Positions 54,761 to 64,000 of a DNA stretch of 64,000 bases are shown here, piece after piece (within the stretch, counting starts at the first letter, position 1; every line of letters begins with the position of its first letter). The DNA comes from Aerococcus viridans (GTDB lineage: Bacteria > Bacillota > Bacilli > Lactobacillales > Aerococcaceae), in assembly GCF_001543285.1 (NCBI RefSeq), contig NZ_CP014164.1, forward strand, positions 1 to 64,000, given 5' to 3'. The notes under the pieces were generated by a model. That model was not told the origin of the DNA. It made no database searches and worked only from the letters and a program-made list of their open reading frames with translations. The position numbers and the translations under genes were made by a program.

Positions 54761-55485
54761 TACTTGCACCTCCTGTTGCGATTAAGTCTTTCGTTTTTTC
54801 ATTAATATAAAACGACTGTAATATTATATACAATAAAAAGTCGAAATTCAATTTCAGGTGCGAAATTTCGCACTCGTAATCAAGATTTTACCACATTATA
54901 CCTCATATCACAATACTTTTTGTACAAATATTGGTTTTTTAAGCTTTTCAACCAGTAAGACTCGTCTATATTATAACAGATATTTCTGGCGAAAAAATCC
55001 TCCTAAAATTTACCCTTATTTTTTCACAAGCCTTGCTTTTAAATTTCACAAACTATGTGAAGAAAAAAATGGTAAACTCTTATTCACAAAGTGTGTACGA
55101 AATTTGCACAAGCCTGTGGTTAGCTGCAGCAAGTTCAAATTCATCCCCAAGTTTTTTAAAAGACTTTTCAACAAATCCACAGTTTTGCAAAACTTTTCCA
55201 CATCTGTTGATAACTCATTAAAAACCCTTATAAATTGACCTTTAAACAAGCATAATTATACACAAGACCTTTAATCTGGCAAACAGCTAACAGGTTTATG
55301 CACATCCTGTGGAAAACATTTATCAAAAGTTGGGATTATTTTTATTCACATCCTGATTTTTCTGTGGAAAACTGTTTTTTTTCATGATATTATGAATAAG
55401 CTTAACGAATTTAAAGATTCGTCGTACTAACATATTGAAATATATTTGATGTAGAAATTTTGTACACTAAGGAGCTAGGAAATAT
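54761..55485. other. oriC, upstream DnaA-box cluster (rpmH-dnaA)
   Basis: A 725-bp AT-rich gap with no gene. DnaA-box-like 9-mers (TTATCCACA with one or two changes) lie at 55080-55088, 55173-55181, 55194-55202, 55205-55213, 55296-55304, 55308-55316, 55342-55350 and 55363-55371. Confidence 0.85.
55365..55393 (+). promoter_or_regulatory. dnaA promoter overlapping a DnaA box
   Basis: TGATATTAT is an extended -10 (TATTAT at 55388-55393). The -35 position falls in the DnaA box at 55363-55371, fitting autorepression by DnaA. Confidence 0.55.
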
Positions 55486-56820
55486 ATGAGTGAATTAAAC
55501 CGATTATGGGATTACGTCACCCAATACTTCAAAGAAGAGTTGCCTAAAACAAGTTTTGATACTTGGATTAAAGACCTAGATCCTGTTGCCTTTGAGAACG
55601 ATACCTTGTATTTAAAAGCCATTTCAGTGCTGCACAAGGACCATATTGAGAAACATTATTCGATACAGATTCGACAAGTTTTATTTGAATACTTAAACCA
55701 TGACGTGAATCTAGTCGTGAGTTTAAAAGATGATCGGTCACAATCAGCCAATCAAATTCAAGTAAACAATCATAATGACAATATTGAAGACAACGGATCA
55801 GATCTATTAAATCCAAAATATACCTTTGATAACTTCGTCGTCGGTGAAGGCAATAAAATGGCTCACGCTGCAGCTTTAGCTGTTGCGGAAGGCCCCGGCC
55901 GCGACTATAATCCCCTATTCTTCTTCGGTGGTGTAGGGTTAGGTAAAACCCACTTGATGCAAGCAATTGGCCATGAAGTATTACGGACAAACCCGAATGC
56001 CAAAATTAAATACGTCTCTAGTGAAACTTTTACGAATGATTTTATTAATGCCATTCGTAAGAACACTACAGACGCCTTCCACCAAGAGTATCGTACAGTC
56101 GATATGTTATTAGTAGATGATATTCAATTTATTGGGAACAAACAGTCTACCCAGGAAGAATTCTTCCATACATTTAACGTGCTCTACAATAATAATAAAC
56201 ATATCGTTTTAACAAGTGACCGCGACGCTAGTCAGATCCCTGAGTTAGAGGACCGGTTAGTTTCCCGCTTTAAACAAGGCTTATCAACTGATATTACACC
56301 GCCAGATTTAGAGACAAGGATTGCCATTTTGCGCAATAAGGCCAACGTTAATGGCTTACAAATTCCAGACGATACCCTCTCATATATTGCTGGACAAATT
56401 GACTCCAACATTCGTGAATTGGAAGGTGCTTTAACTAGCGTACAGGCATTTGCGGTCATGAACCAAGAGGACTTAACGCCAAATACTGCAGCTAAAGCGC
56501 TCAGAAATTATAAGAGCAATGTGAAAAGTAATTCACCAACCATTCCAAATATCCTTGAGACAGTGGCCCAATACTTTAATTTGCAGGTTTCTGATCTTAA
56601 AGGAAAGAAACGGGTACGGCAAATCGTGGTTCCACGCCAAATTGCCATGTATTTAAGTAGAGAATTAACAGATGCTTCTCTACCGAAAATTGGGCAAGAA
56701 TTCGGCGGTAAAGACCACACGACGGTCCTTCATGCTTATGACAAGATTAAAAAAGATATCGATGAAAAAAGTGAGTTAGAACGTGATGTTGACAGCATTC
56801 GTCGTTTATTAGAAAAATAA
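55486..56820 (+). CDS. dnaA: Chromosomal replication initiator DnaA
   Basis: A 444-residue AAA+ initiator. Domain I covers about 1-85, a short linker about 86-110, the AAA+ core has Walker A GGVGLGKTHL and Walker B LLVDDIQF, and domain IV carries the DnaA signature GQEFGGKDHTTVLHAYDKI. An AGGAG site precedes the start. DnaA boxes flank it on both sides. Confidence 0.98.
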   Translation: MSELNRLWDYVTQYFKEELPKTSFDTWIKDLDPVAFENDTLYLKAISVLHKDHIEKHYSIQIRQVLFEYLNHDVNLVVSLKDDRSQSANQIQVNNHNDNIEDNGSDLLNPKYTFDNFVVGEGNKMAHAAALAVAEGPGRDYNPLFFFGGVGLGKTHLMQAIGHEVLRTNPNAKIKYVSSETFTNDFINAIRKNTTDAFHQEYRTVDMLLVDDIQFIGNKQSTQEEFFHTFNVLYNNNKHIVLTSDRDASQIPELEDRLVSRFKQGLSTDITPPDLETRIAILRNKANVNGLQIPDDTLSYIAGQIDSNIRELEGALTSVQAFAVMNQEDLTPNTAAKALRNYKSNVKSNSPTIPNILETVAQYFNLQVSDLKGKKRVRQIVVPRQIAMYLSRELTDASLPKIGQEFGGKDHTTVLHAYDKIKKDIDEKSELERDVDSIRRLLEK

Positions 56821-57055
56821 TGCCTTATCTACATCATCTAAGTCAGCGTTTGAAATGACTTATGCTAAAATATAGGTAAGAAAAGGAGGTTGTGGATAAT
56901 TGTTCATAACCTCTCTGTTTTTTCCACAGTTTATACACATGTGGAAAAGTATGTTTTGACAAGGTTTCTAAAAGTTATCAACAAGATTAACAAGGCCTAT
57001 TACTATTACTATTTTTTTTATCTATAATTAAAATTTATATACAAGGAGTGTACAC
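56821..57055 (+). other. oriC, unwinding side (dnaA-dnaN)
   Basis: DnaA boxes: 56825-56833, perfect TGTGGATAA at 56891-56899, 56920-56928, 56931-56939, 56940-56948 and 56975-56983. Right of the last lies a TACTATTACTATT run (57001-57013) of DnaA-trio type, then an AT-rich stretch, the expected place of strand opening. dnaN's TATAAT is at 57023-57028. Confidence 0.85.
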
Positions 57056-58207
57056 ATGAAATTTTCTATTAATCGTTCTGTTTTTATTCAAAATTTGACG
57101 GACGTTCAAAGAGCCATAAGTTCAAGAACAACAATACCTGTTTTGACAGGTGTTAAAATCTCAGTTAAAGAAGAAGGTCTTTACTTAACTGGTTCTGATG
57201 CAACGATTTCTATTGAGGCATTTATCGATGCTAAAGATGATGACAATAAATTAAAAATTGAAGCCACTGGTGATATTGTCTTACCATCTCGTTTCTTAGG
57301 TGAAATAGTGAAGAAATTACCATCAGATATGATGAATTTAGAAGTTGTTGAAAACTTCCAAACAGAAATCACTTCTGACCGTGCATCATTTACATTAAAT
57401 GGGATTAATGGTAGTGAATACCCACGTTTACCTGAAATCGATGCAAAACAAACTTACGCATTACCAACAGATACCTTTAAACAAGTGGTCAACCAAACCA
57501 TTATTTCTGTATCTAACCAAGAAATTCGCCCTATTTTCACTGGGATTCATTTTGAAATTGGGAATGGTGAGTTAAAAGCAGTTGCAACTGACTCTCATCG
57601 TTTAAGTCAACGCATTATGCCGTTAACAATGCCAGAAGTAGCTGGTGATACAGTGTTAGATATCAATATTCCAGGTCGTTCATTACAAGAATTAATCCGT
57701 ATTGTAGATAGTAATGAAGACATTGAGATGATGGTGACAGACAATCAAGTATTGTTTAAAGCTCGTAATATTTACCTATACTCTCGTTTACTAGAAGGTA
57801 ACTACCCGAATACAGACCGTTTATTACCTAATGACCACTCAACAATTATTGAAGTGGCAGCGAGTGAATTAGTGAATGCTGTTGAACGTGCTTTGATTTT
57901 AAGTCACGAAGGTAAAAATAATGTGGTTCGTTTGAATATTTCAGACCAAGATATTATTTTATCTAGTCAATCTGCTGAAGTTGGGAATGTAGAAGAAGAA
58001 ATCAATGTAGTGAAAGCTGAAGGGGAAGCTTTAGAAATTTCCTTCAACCCTGATTACTTACGTGAAGCGTTGAAATCATTTGGTCAACAAAATGTACAAA
58101 TTGGCTTCCAGTCATCTTCACACCCCTTCACCCTATTACCAAGTGACCAAACTGATAACTTCAATTTCGTTCAATTGATTACCCCAATTCGTACACCAAG
58201 AGGTTAA
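57056..58207 (+). CDS. dnaN: DNA polymerase III beta subunit (sliding clamp)
   Basis: A 383-residue clamp with three similar domains of about 125 residues. Family landmarks: the N terminus MKFSINRSVFIQNLTDVQRA, LKAVATDSHRLSQR, and the C-terminal QLITPIRTPRG. It tethers the polymerase to DNA as a dimer. AAGGAG lies 8 bases upstream. It has its own terminator, so it is separate from yaaA-recF. Confidence 0.98.
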   Translation: MKFSINRSVFIQNLTDVQRAISSRTTIPVLTGVKISVKEEGLYLTGSDATISIEAFIDAKDDDNKLKIEATGDIVLPSRFLGEIVKKLPSDMMNLEVVENFQTEITSDRASFTLNGINGSEYPRLPEIDAKQTYALPTDTFKQVVNQTIISVSNQEIRPIFTGIHFEIGNGELKAVATDSHRLSQRIMPLTMPEVAGDTVLDINIPGRSLQELIRIVDSNEDIEMMVTDNQVLFKARNIYLYSRLLEGNYPNTDRLLPNDHSTIIEVAASELVNAVERALILSHEGKNNVVRLNISDQDIILSSQSAEVGNVEEEINVVKAEGEALEISFNPDYLREALKSFGQQNVQIGFQSSSHPFTLLPSDQTDNFNFVQLITPIRTPRG

Positions 58208-58293
58208 TTGAAGCTAATTGGAGAAATGACAAAAGCCGCTAAAAATTGATGTCGAAGGTCAAATCATTTTCATATGGTTAGCCAAATGGATAA

Positions 58294-58329
58294 GGATCAA
58301 AATCATTTACTGGTTTTGGTCCTTTTTTT
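58294..58329 (+). terminator. Terminator of dnaN
   Basis: GGATCAAAA / TTTTGGTCC stem and T7. Confidence 0.85.
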
Positions 58330-58434
58330 CGGTCTACATATAAAAATGTGCCAATTTTTGACTTTTAAGCCCTTTAAGTAAGATTCTAGGTATTTCCCTA
58401 TCTAAAATGCCAACTTTTAATACAGGGCCTTTAT

Positions 58435-58463
58435 TTGCTAAATACGGTAAATTAGCGTATAAT
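58435..58463 (+). promoter_or_regulatory. Promoter of yaaA-recF-gyrBA
   Basis: TTGCTA, 17 bases, perfect TATAAT. Confidence 0.65.
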
Positions 58464-58592
58464 TAAGGGTGTATAAATAAAAGTAAAATCGTTGAATCTG
58501 CTAAGGACCACTAGCTGTGTCCGGTGATGGCAAGAAGAGACGATTTATTTTATGTGAAGAGCGAATTTGGAAGATGAATGTGGGGTGAAATG

Positions 58593-58841
58593 ATGGCTGA
58601 AATCGTAAAAATTAAAACAGCATATATTACATTGAGTCAGTTATTAAAAATTTCTGGTGCGATAGGTACTGGCGGAGAAGCGAAATGGTATCTACAAGAA
58701 AATGATGTCGTTGTAGACGGTGAAATTGATAACCGACGTGGACGTAAATTGTATCCAGGTATGGTTATTGCAATACCGAATGAAGGTGAATTTATCATCG
58801 AAAGCCATGAAGCGCATGGTGATGGACATGCAGCTGAATGA
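58593..58841 (+). CDS. yaaA: S4-domain protein YaaA
   Basis: An 82-residue small S4-like RNA-binding protein (YITLSQLLKISGAIGTGGEAKWYL, then VVDGEIDNRRGRKLYPGMVI). It is always found between dnaN and recF in Firmicutes; its role is not settled. ATG 58593 has GGGGTG 5 bases upstream; in-frame ATGs at 58578 and 58590 are alternatives. It overlaps recF by 14 bases. Confidence 0.9.
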   Translation: MAEIVKIKTAYITLSQLLKISGAIGTGGEAKWYLQENDVVVDGEIDNRRGRKLYPGMVIAIPNEGEFIIESHEAHGDGHAAE

Positions 58842-59943
58842 CATTAAGTTAAAAGACTTCAGAAATTATGAAGATCTAACAGTCACATTTTCTCCTGGGG
58901 TGAACGTCTTTATTGGCGAGAATGCCCAGGGGAAAACATCTTTATTAGAGGCTATTTATATGATGTCACTGGCAAGAAGTCACCGTACGGCCAATGAAAA
59001 AGATACCATCCATTGGAAACAAGACTTTGCGCGTATTGAAGGTAGTATATCAACGAGAACGAATCCAGATTTACCACTAGCGCTAACCATTACGAAATCT
59101 GGTAAACGCGCAAAAGTGAACCATTTAAACCAAAATCGGATGAGTGATTATATTGGCAAATTGAATGTGGTCCTTTTTGCCCCGGAAGATTTAGAACTGA
59201 TTAAAGGTGCCCCGCAACTTAGACGAAAGTTTATTGATATGGAACTTGGGCAAATGAGCCCGAAGTACCTGTATGAGTCGGTTCAATATAATCGATTATT
59301 AAAACAACGAAATGCCTACCTCAAGCAATTATTATATAAAGAAACCCAAGATCAAATTTATTTAGATATTCTCACTGAACAGTTAGCGGCGTCTGCTACC
59401 CATGTTATTTACCAACGGCTACGTTTTGTAGACCAACTGGAATCATGGGCTAAACCCATCCATTCAAACATTTCACATGGGCTTGAAGAGTTGACTTTAG
59501 CTTATCGTGGTCCAAGTGAGTTGACTTTAGATATGACTGAAGATGCCATTTACCAGCAGTTGATGACGAAATTTAAAGAGAAGAAAGACCATGAATTTGC
59601 CAGAGGGGTTACTTTAGTTGGTCCACATCGGGATGATTTGACCTTTAAGGTGAATGGCCGTGATGTGCAGAAATTTGGTTCCCAAGGACAGCAACGGACG
59701 ACTGTATTGAGTATGAAATTAGCAGAAATCGAATGCATGCATGAAGTTTTAGGGGAATACCCTATTTTACTATTGGATGACGTACTCAGTGAATTAGATG
59801 ATGAGCGGCAAACCCACTTATTGAAGTCTATACAGTCGAAAGTCCAAACCTTTTTAACAACAACAAGTTTAGATGGTATTCAAAGAGAATTAATTGAAGA
59901 ACCAAGGGTTTTCAATATTGATGCAGGCGCGATAGTGGAATAA
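58828..59943 (+). CDS. recF: DNA replication and repair protein RecF
   Basis: A 371-residue SMC-like ATPase that helps load RecA at single-strand gaps. Walker A GENAQGKTSLLEAIY, signature SQGQQRTTVLSMKLAE and Walker B ILLLDDVLSELD are clear. It starts inside the end of yaaA, so translation is coupled. Confidence 0.96.
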   Translation: MQLNDIKLKDFRNYEDLTVTFSPGVNVFIGENAQGKTSLLEAIYMMSLARSHRTANEKDTIHWKQDFARIEGSISTRTNPDLPLALTITKSGKRAKVNHLNQNRMSDYIGKLNVVLFAPEDLELIKGAPQLRRKFIDMELGQMSPKYLYESVQYNRLLKQRNAYLKQLLYKETQDQIYLDILTEQLAASATHVIYQRLRFVDQLESWAKPIHSNISHGLEELTLAYRGPSELTLDMTEDAIYQQLMTKFKEKKDHEFARGVTLVGPHRDDLTFKVNGRDVQKFGSQGQQRTTVLSMKLAEIECMHEVLGEYPILLLDDVLSELDDERQTHLLKSIQSKVQTFLTTTSLDGIQRELIEEPRVFNIDAGAIVE

Positions 59944-59971
59944 GTAAGCGTGCGGGTTAGGCGTGGCCTAA

Positions 59972-62047
<2,076 letters not shown>

Positions 62048-62065
62048 TAAGGAGGGAAAAGTTTC

Positions 62066-64000
62066 ATGAGTGAAGAAATTAAAGAACAATTCCCACAACG
62101 TGAGATATCGCAAGAAATGCGGACGTCATTTCTTGACTACGCCATGTCAGTTATTGTGGCTCGTGCCCTACCGGATGTCCGTGATGGCTTAAAACCCGTT
62201 CACCGTCGTATCCTTTATGGAATGAATGAATTAGGGGTAACCTCAGATAAACCCTATAAAAAATCCGCCCGTATCGTTGGGGACGTAATGGGTAAATACC
62301 ATCCGCATGGGGATTCAGCTATCTATGAATCAATGGTGCGTATGGCCCAAGACTTCTCTTACCGCTACATGCTAGTGGATGGTCACGGGAACTTCGGTTC
62401 AGTCGATGGTGACCAAGCCGCAGCTATGCGTTATACCGAAGCACGTATGAGTAAGATTGCCCACGAAATGGTTCGTGACATGAATAAAGATACCGTTGAT
62501 TTTATCCCTAACTATGACGGTGAAGAGCGTGAGCCAGAAGTATTACCAGCTCGCTTTCCTAACCTATTAGTAAACGGGACAACCGGTATCGCAGTTGGGA
62601 TGACCACCAATATCCCAACCCATAACCTAAGCGAAGTCATCGGCGCCATTAAAATTTTAATGCAGAACGCTGACGCAACAACCAACGAATTGATGGAGGC
62701 TTTACCAGGACCAGACTTCCCAACCGGTGGTATTGTCATCGGGAAATCAGGTATCCGTAAGGCTTATGAGACTGGAAAAGGGACAATCATTGTCCGTGCT
62801 AAATTAGACATTGAAACCTTGTCTTCAGGTAAAGAACGGATTATCGTTCATGAAATTCCTTACATGGTGAACAAGGCTAAATTAGTCGAACGTATCGCTG
62901 AACTAGCTCGCGACAAACGGGTAGAAGGGATCACCGCTGTACGTGACGAATCTGGTCGTGAAGGTATGCGTGTCGTTATTGAATGCCGTAAAGATGCCAG
63001 CGCATCTGTAATCGTTAATAACCTTTACAAATACACGCAATTACAAACAAACTTCGGTATTAACATGGTAGCCATTGTAAATGGTGTACCACGTACCCTA
63101 AGCTTGAAAGAAATTCTACAAAACTACCTACTTCACCAAGAAGAAGTTATCCGTCGTCGTTCGATTTTCGAGAAAAACAAGGCTGAAGCGCGTGCCCACA
63201 TCCTAGAAGGGTTGCAAATTGCCTTAGACCATATCGACGAAATTGTGAATATCTTACGTACATCACGTTCAGGTGACGAAGCGAAAGCCCGTTTTATCGA
63301 GGACTACAAGCTATCAGATAAACAATCGCAAGCTATCTTAGACATGCGTCTAGTTCGTCTAACTGGTTTAGAACGTGAGAAAATTGATAAAGAACACGCC
63401 GAATTAATGGCGCAAATCGACTACTTAAACCAAGTATTAGGATCTGAAACAATGCGTTACCAAATCATTTACGATGAATTAATTGAAATCGAAAGTAAAT
63501 TCGGTGATGACCGTCGTACAGAGTTAATGGTTGGTGAAATCCACAATATCGATGATGAAGACCTGATTGAAGAAAGTAACGTGATTGTTACCTTAACGCA
63601 AAACGGGTATATCAAACGTATTGATGATGTAGAATTTAGAGCTCAAAATCGTGGAGGTACGGGTGTTAAGGGGATGAGTATGAACGACGATGACTTCGTT
63701 GAAACCATGTTATCTACCTCAACCCACGACTCAGTCCTATTCTTCACCAACACTGGTCGCGTATTCCACTCTAAAGGTTATGAAATTCCAGAGTTTGGTC
63801 GTGCAGCAAAAGGGATTCCAGTTGTTAACCTGCTAAATCTACAACAAGACGAAACTGTTCAAGCAATGATCAACGTGACCCCAATTGAAGACGCAGAAGT
63901 AAAAGAACACTTATTATTCGTAACGAAAAACGGTACTGTAAAACGTACCAATGCAAGTGACTACTTCAATATCCGTAACAATGGGTTAATCGCCTTGAAA
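62066..64000 (+). CDS. gyrA: DNA gyrase subunit A (partial, runs off window)
   Basis: The first 645 codons of the breakage-reunion subunit, open to the window edge. The catalytic tyrosine is in [10 protein letters not shown]; the quinolone-resistance region just before it ([20 protein letters not shown]) has the usual serine and glutamate. The start follows AAGGAGGG, 18 bases after gyrB. Confidence 0.98.
   Translation, partial: MSEEIKEQFPQREISQEMRTSFLDYAMSVIVARALPDVRDGLKPVHRRILYGMNELGVTSDKPYKKSARIVGDVMGKYHPHGDSAIYESMVRMAQDFSYRYMLVDGHGNFGSVDGDQAAAMRYTEARMSKIAHEMVRDMNKDTVDFIPNYDGEEREPEVLPARFPNLLVNGTTGIAVGMTTNIPTHNLSEVIGAIKILMQNADATTNELMEALPGPDFPTGGIVIGKSGIRKAYETGKGTIIVRAKLDIETLSSGKERIIVHEIPYMVNKAKLVERIAELARDKRVEGITAVRDESGREGMRVVIECRKDASASVIVNNLYKYTQLQTNFGINMVAIVNGVPRTLSLKEILQNYLLHQEEVIRRRSIFEKNKAEARAHILEGLQIALDHIDEIVNILRTSRSGDEAKARFIEDYKLSDKQSQAILDMRLVRLTGLEREKIDKEHAELMAQIDYLNQVLGSETMRYQIIYDELIEIESKFGDDRRTELMVGEIHNIDDEDLIEESNVIVTLTQNGYIKRIDDVEFRAQNRGGTGVKGMSMNDDDFVETMLSTSTHDSVLFFTNTGRVFHSKGYEIPEFGRAAKGIPVVNLLNLQQDETVQAMINVTPIEDAEVKEHLLFVTKNGTVKRTNASDYFNIRNNGLIALK

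Larger units (their letters stand above)
58208..58592 (+). other. Intergenic between dnaN and yaaA, with structured leader
   Basis: It holds the dnaN terminator (58294-58329), a promoter for yaaA (TTGCTA 58435-58440, 17 bases, TATAAT 58458-58463) and a leader whose AAATCGT / ACGATTT arms (about 58487-58549) enclose a GGACCAC / GTGTCC hairpin. Confidence 0.65.

Overview
The window looks like the replication-origin region of a low-GC Gram-positive bacterium of the order Lactobacillales. The rRNA genes, the D,L-peptidase and lactate-family enzymes and the lack of sporulation genes fit this. From memory the 16S sequence resembles Aerococcus (A. viridans / A. urinaeequi group); that is inference, since no database was searched. 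oriC lies at about 55-57 kb around dnaA. Almost every gene to its left is on the minus strand and every gene to its right on the plus strand, so transcription runs away from the origin. The plus-strand exceptions on the left arm are zip, an insertion sequence, a PH-domain gene, a CofE-like gene, a gnd remnant and ade.

Layout from left to right. 0.3-5 kb: a cystine/methionine cluster (TcyP-type symporter, CmbR-like LysR regulator, MetI-like PLP enzyme) and a CatE-like dioxygenase. 5-8.4 kb: ZIP transporter, 2-hydroxyacid dehydrogenase, two universal stress proteins behind a catabolite-repression site. 8.4-10.2 kb: a complete ISL3-type insertion sequence with an exact 8-bp target duplication and a frame-disrupted transposase. 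10.2-17 kb: M42 peptidase, two acetyltransferases, PH-domain protein, CofE-like ligase, Pcp, a deletion-scarred DUF969/DUF979 locus, and two non-coding stretches with small ORFs, terminators and structured repeats. 17-28 kb: two tandem rRNA operons; only the second has tRNA-Ile and tRNA-Ala in its spacer. 28-36 kb: msrA, a T-box controlled serS, a VanRS-like two-component system joined to a D,D-carboxypeptidase gene, and guaB. 36-46.7 kb: DsbA-like proteins, DUF1129, ychF, DUF951, parB, parA, rsmG, mnmG, mnmE. 46.7-52.3 kb: an accessory block between mnmE and khpB with a lipoprotein, an MscS-like channel, a gnd fragment and an ade gene with an in-frame stop. 52.3-64 kb: khpB, yidC, rnpA, rpmH, oriC/dnaA, dnaN, yaaA, recF, gyrB and the start of gyrA.

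The most useful unexpected observations are: PurR-box-like sites at the same distance (about -88) from the predicted starts of both guaB and ade; a set of decaying genes (gnd, ade, DUF969/DUF979, transposase); a small-peptide transcription unit divergent from the CofE-like gene, with a 13-nt perfect match to the anti-Shine-Dalgarno end of 16S rRNA; a pair of related structured repeats in opposite orientation around a 13-residue leader-like ORF; and a trio of DsbA-fold domains with single cysteines. I see no CRISPR array, prophage or recognisable defence system.
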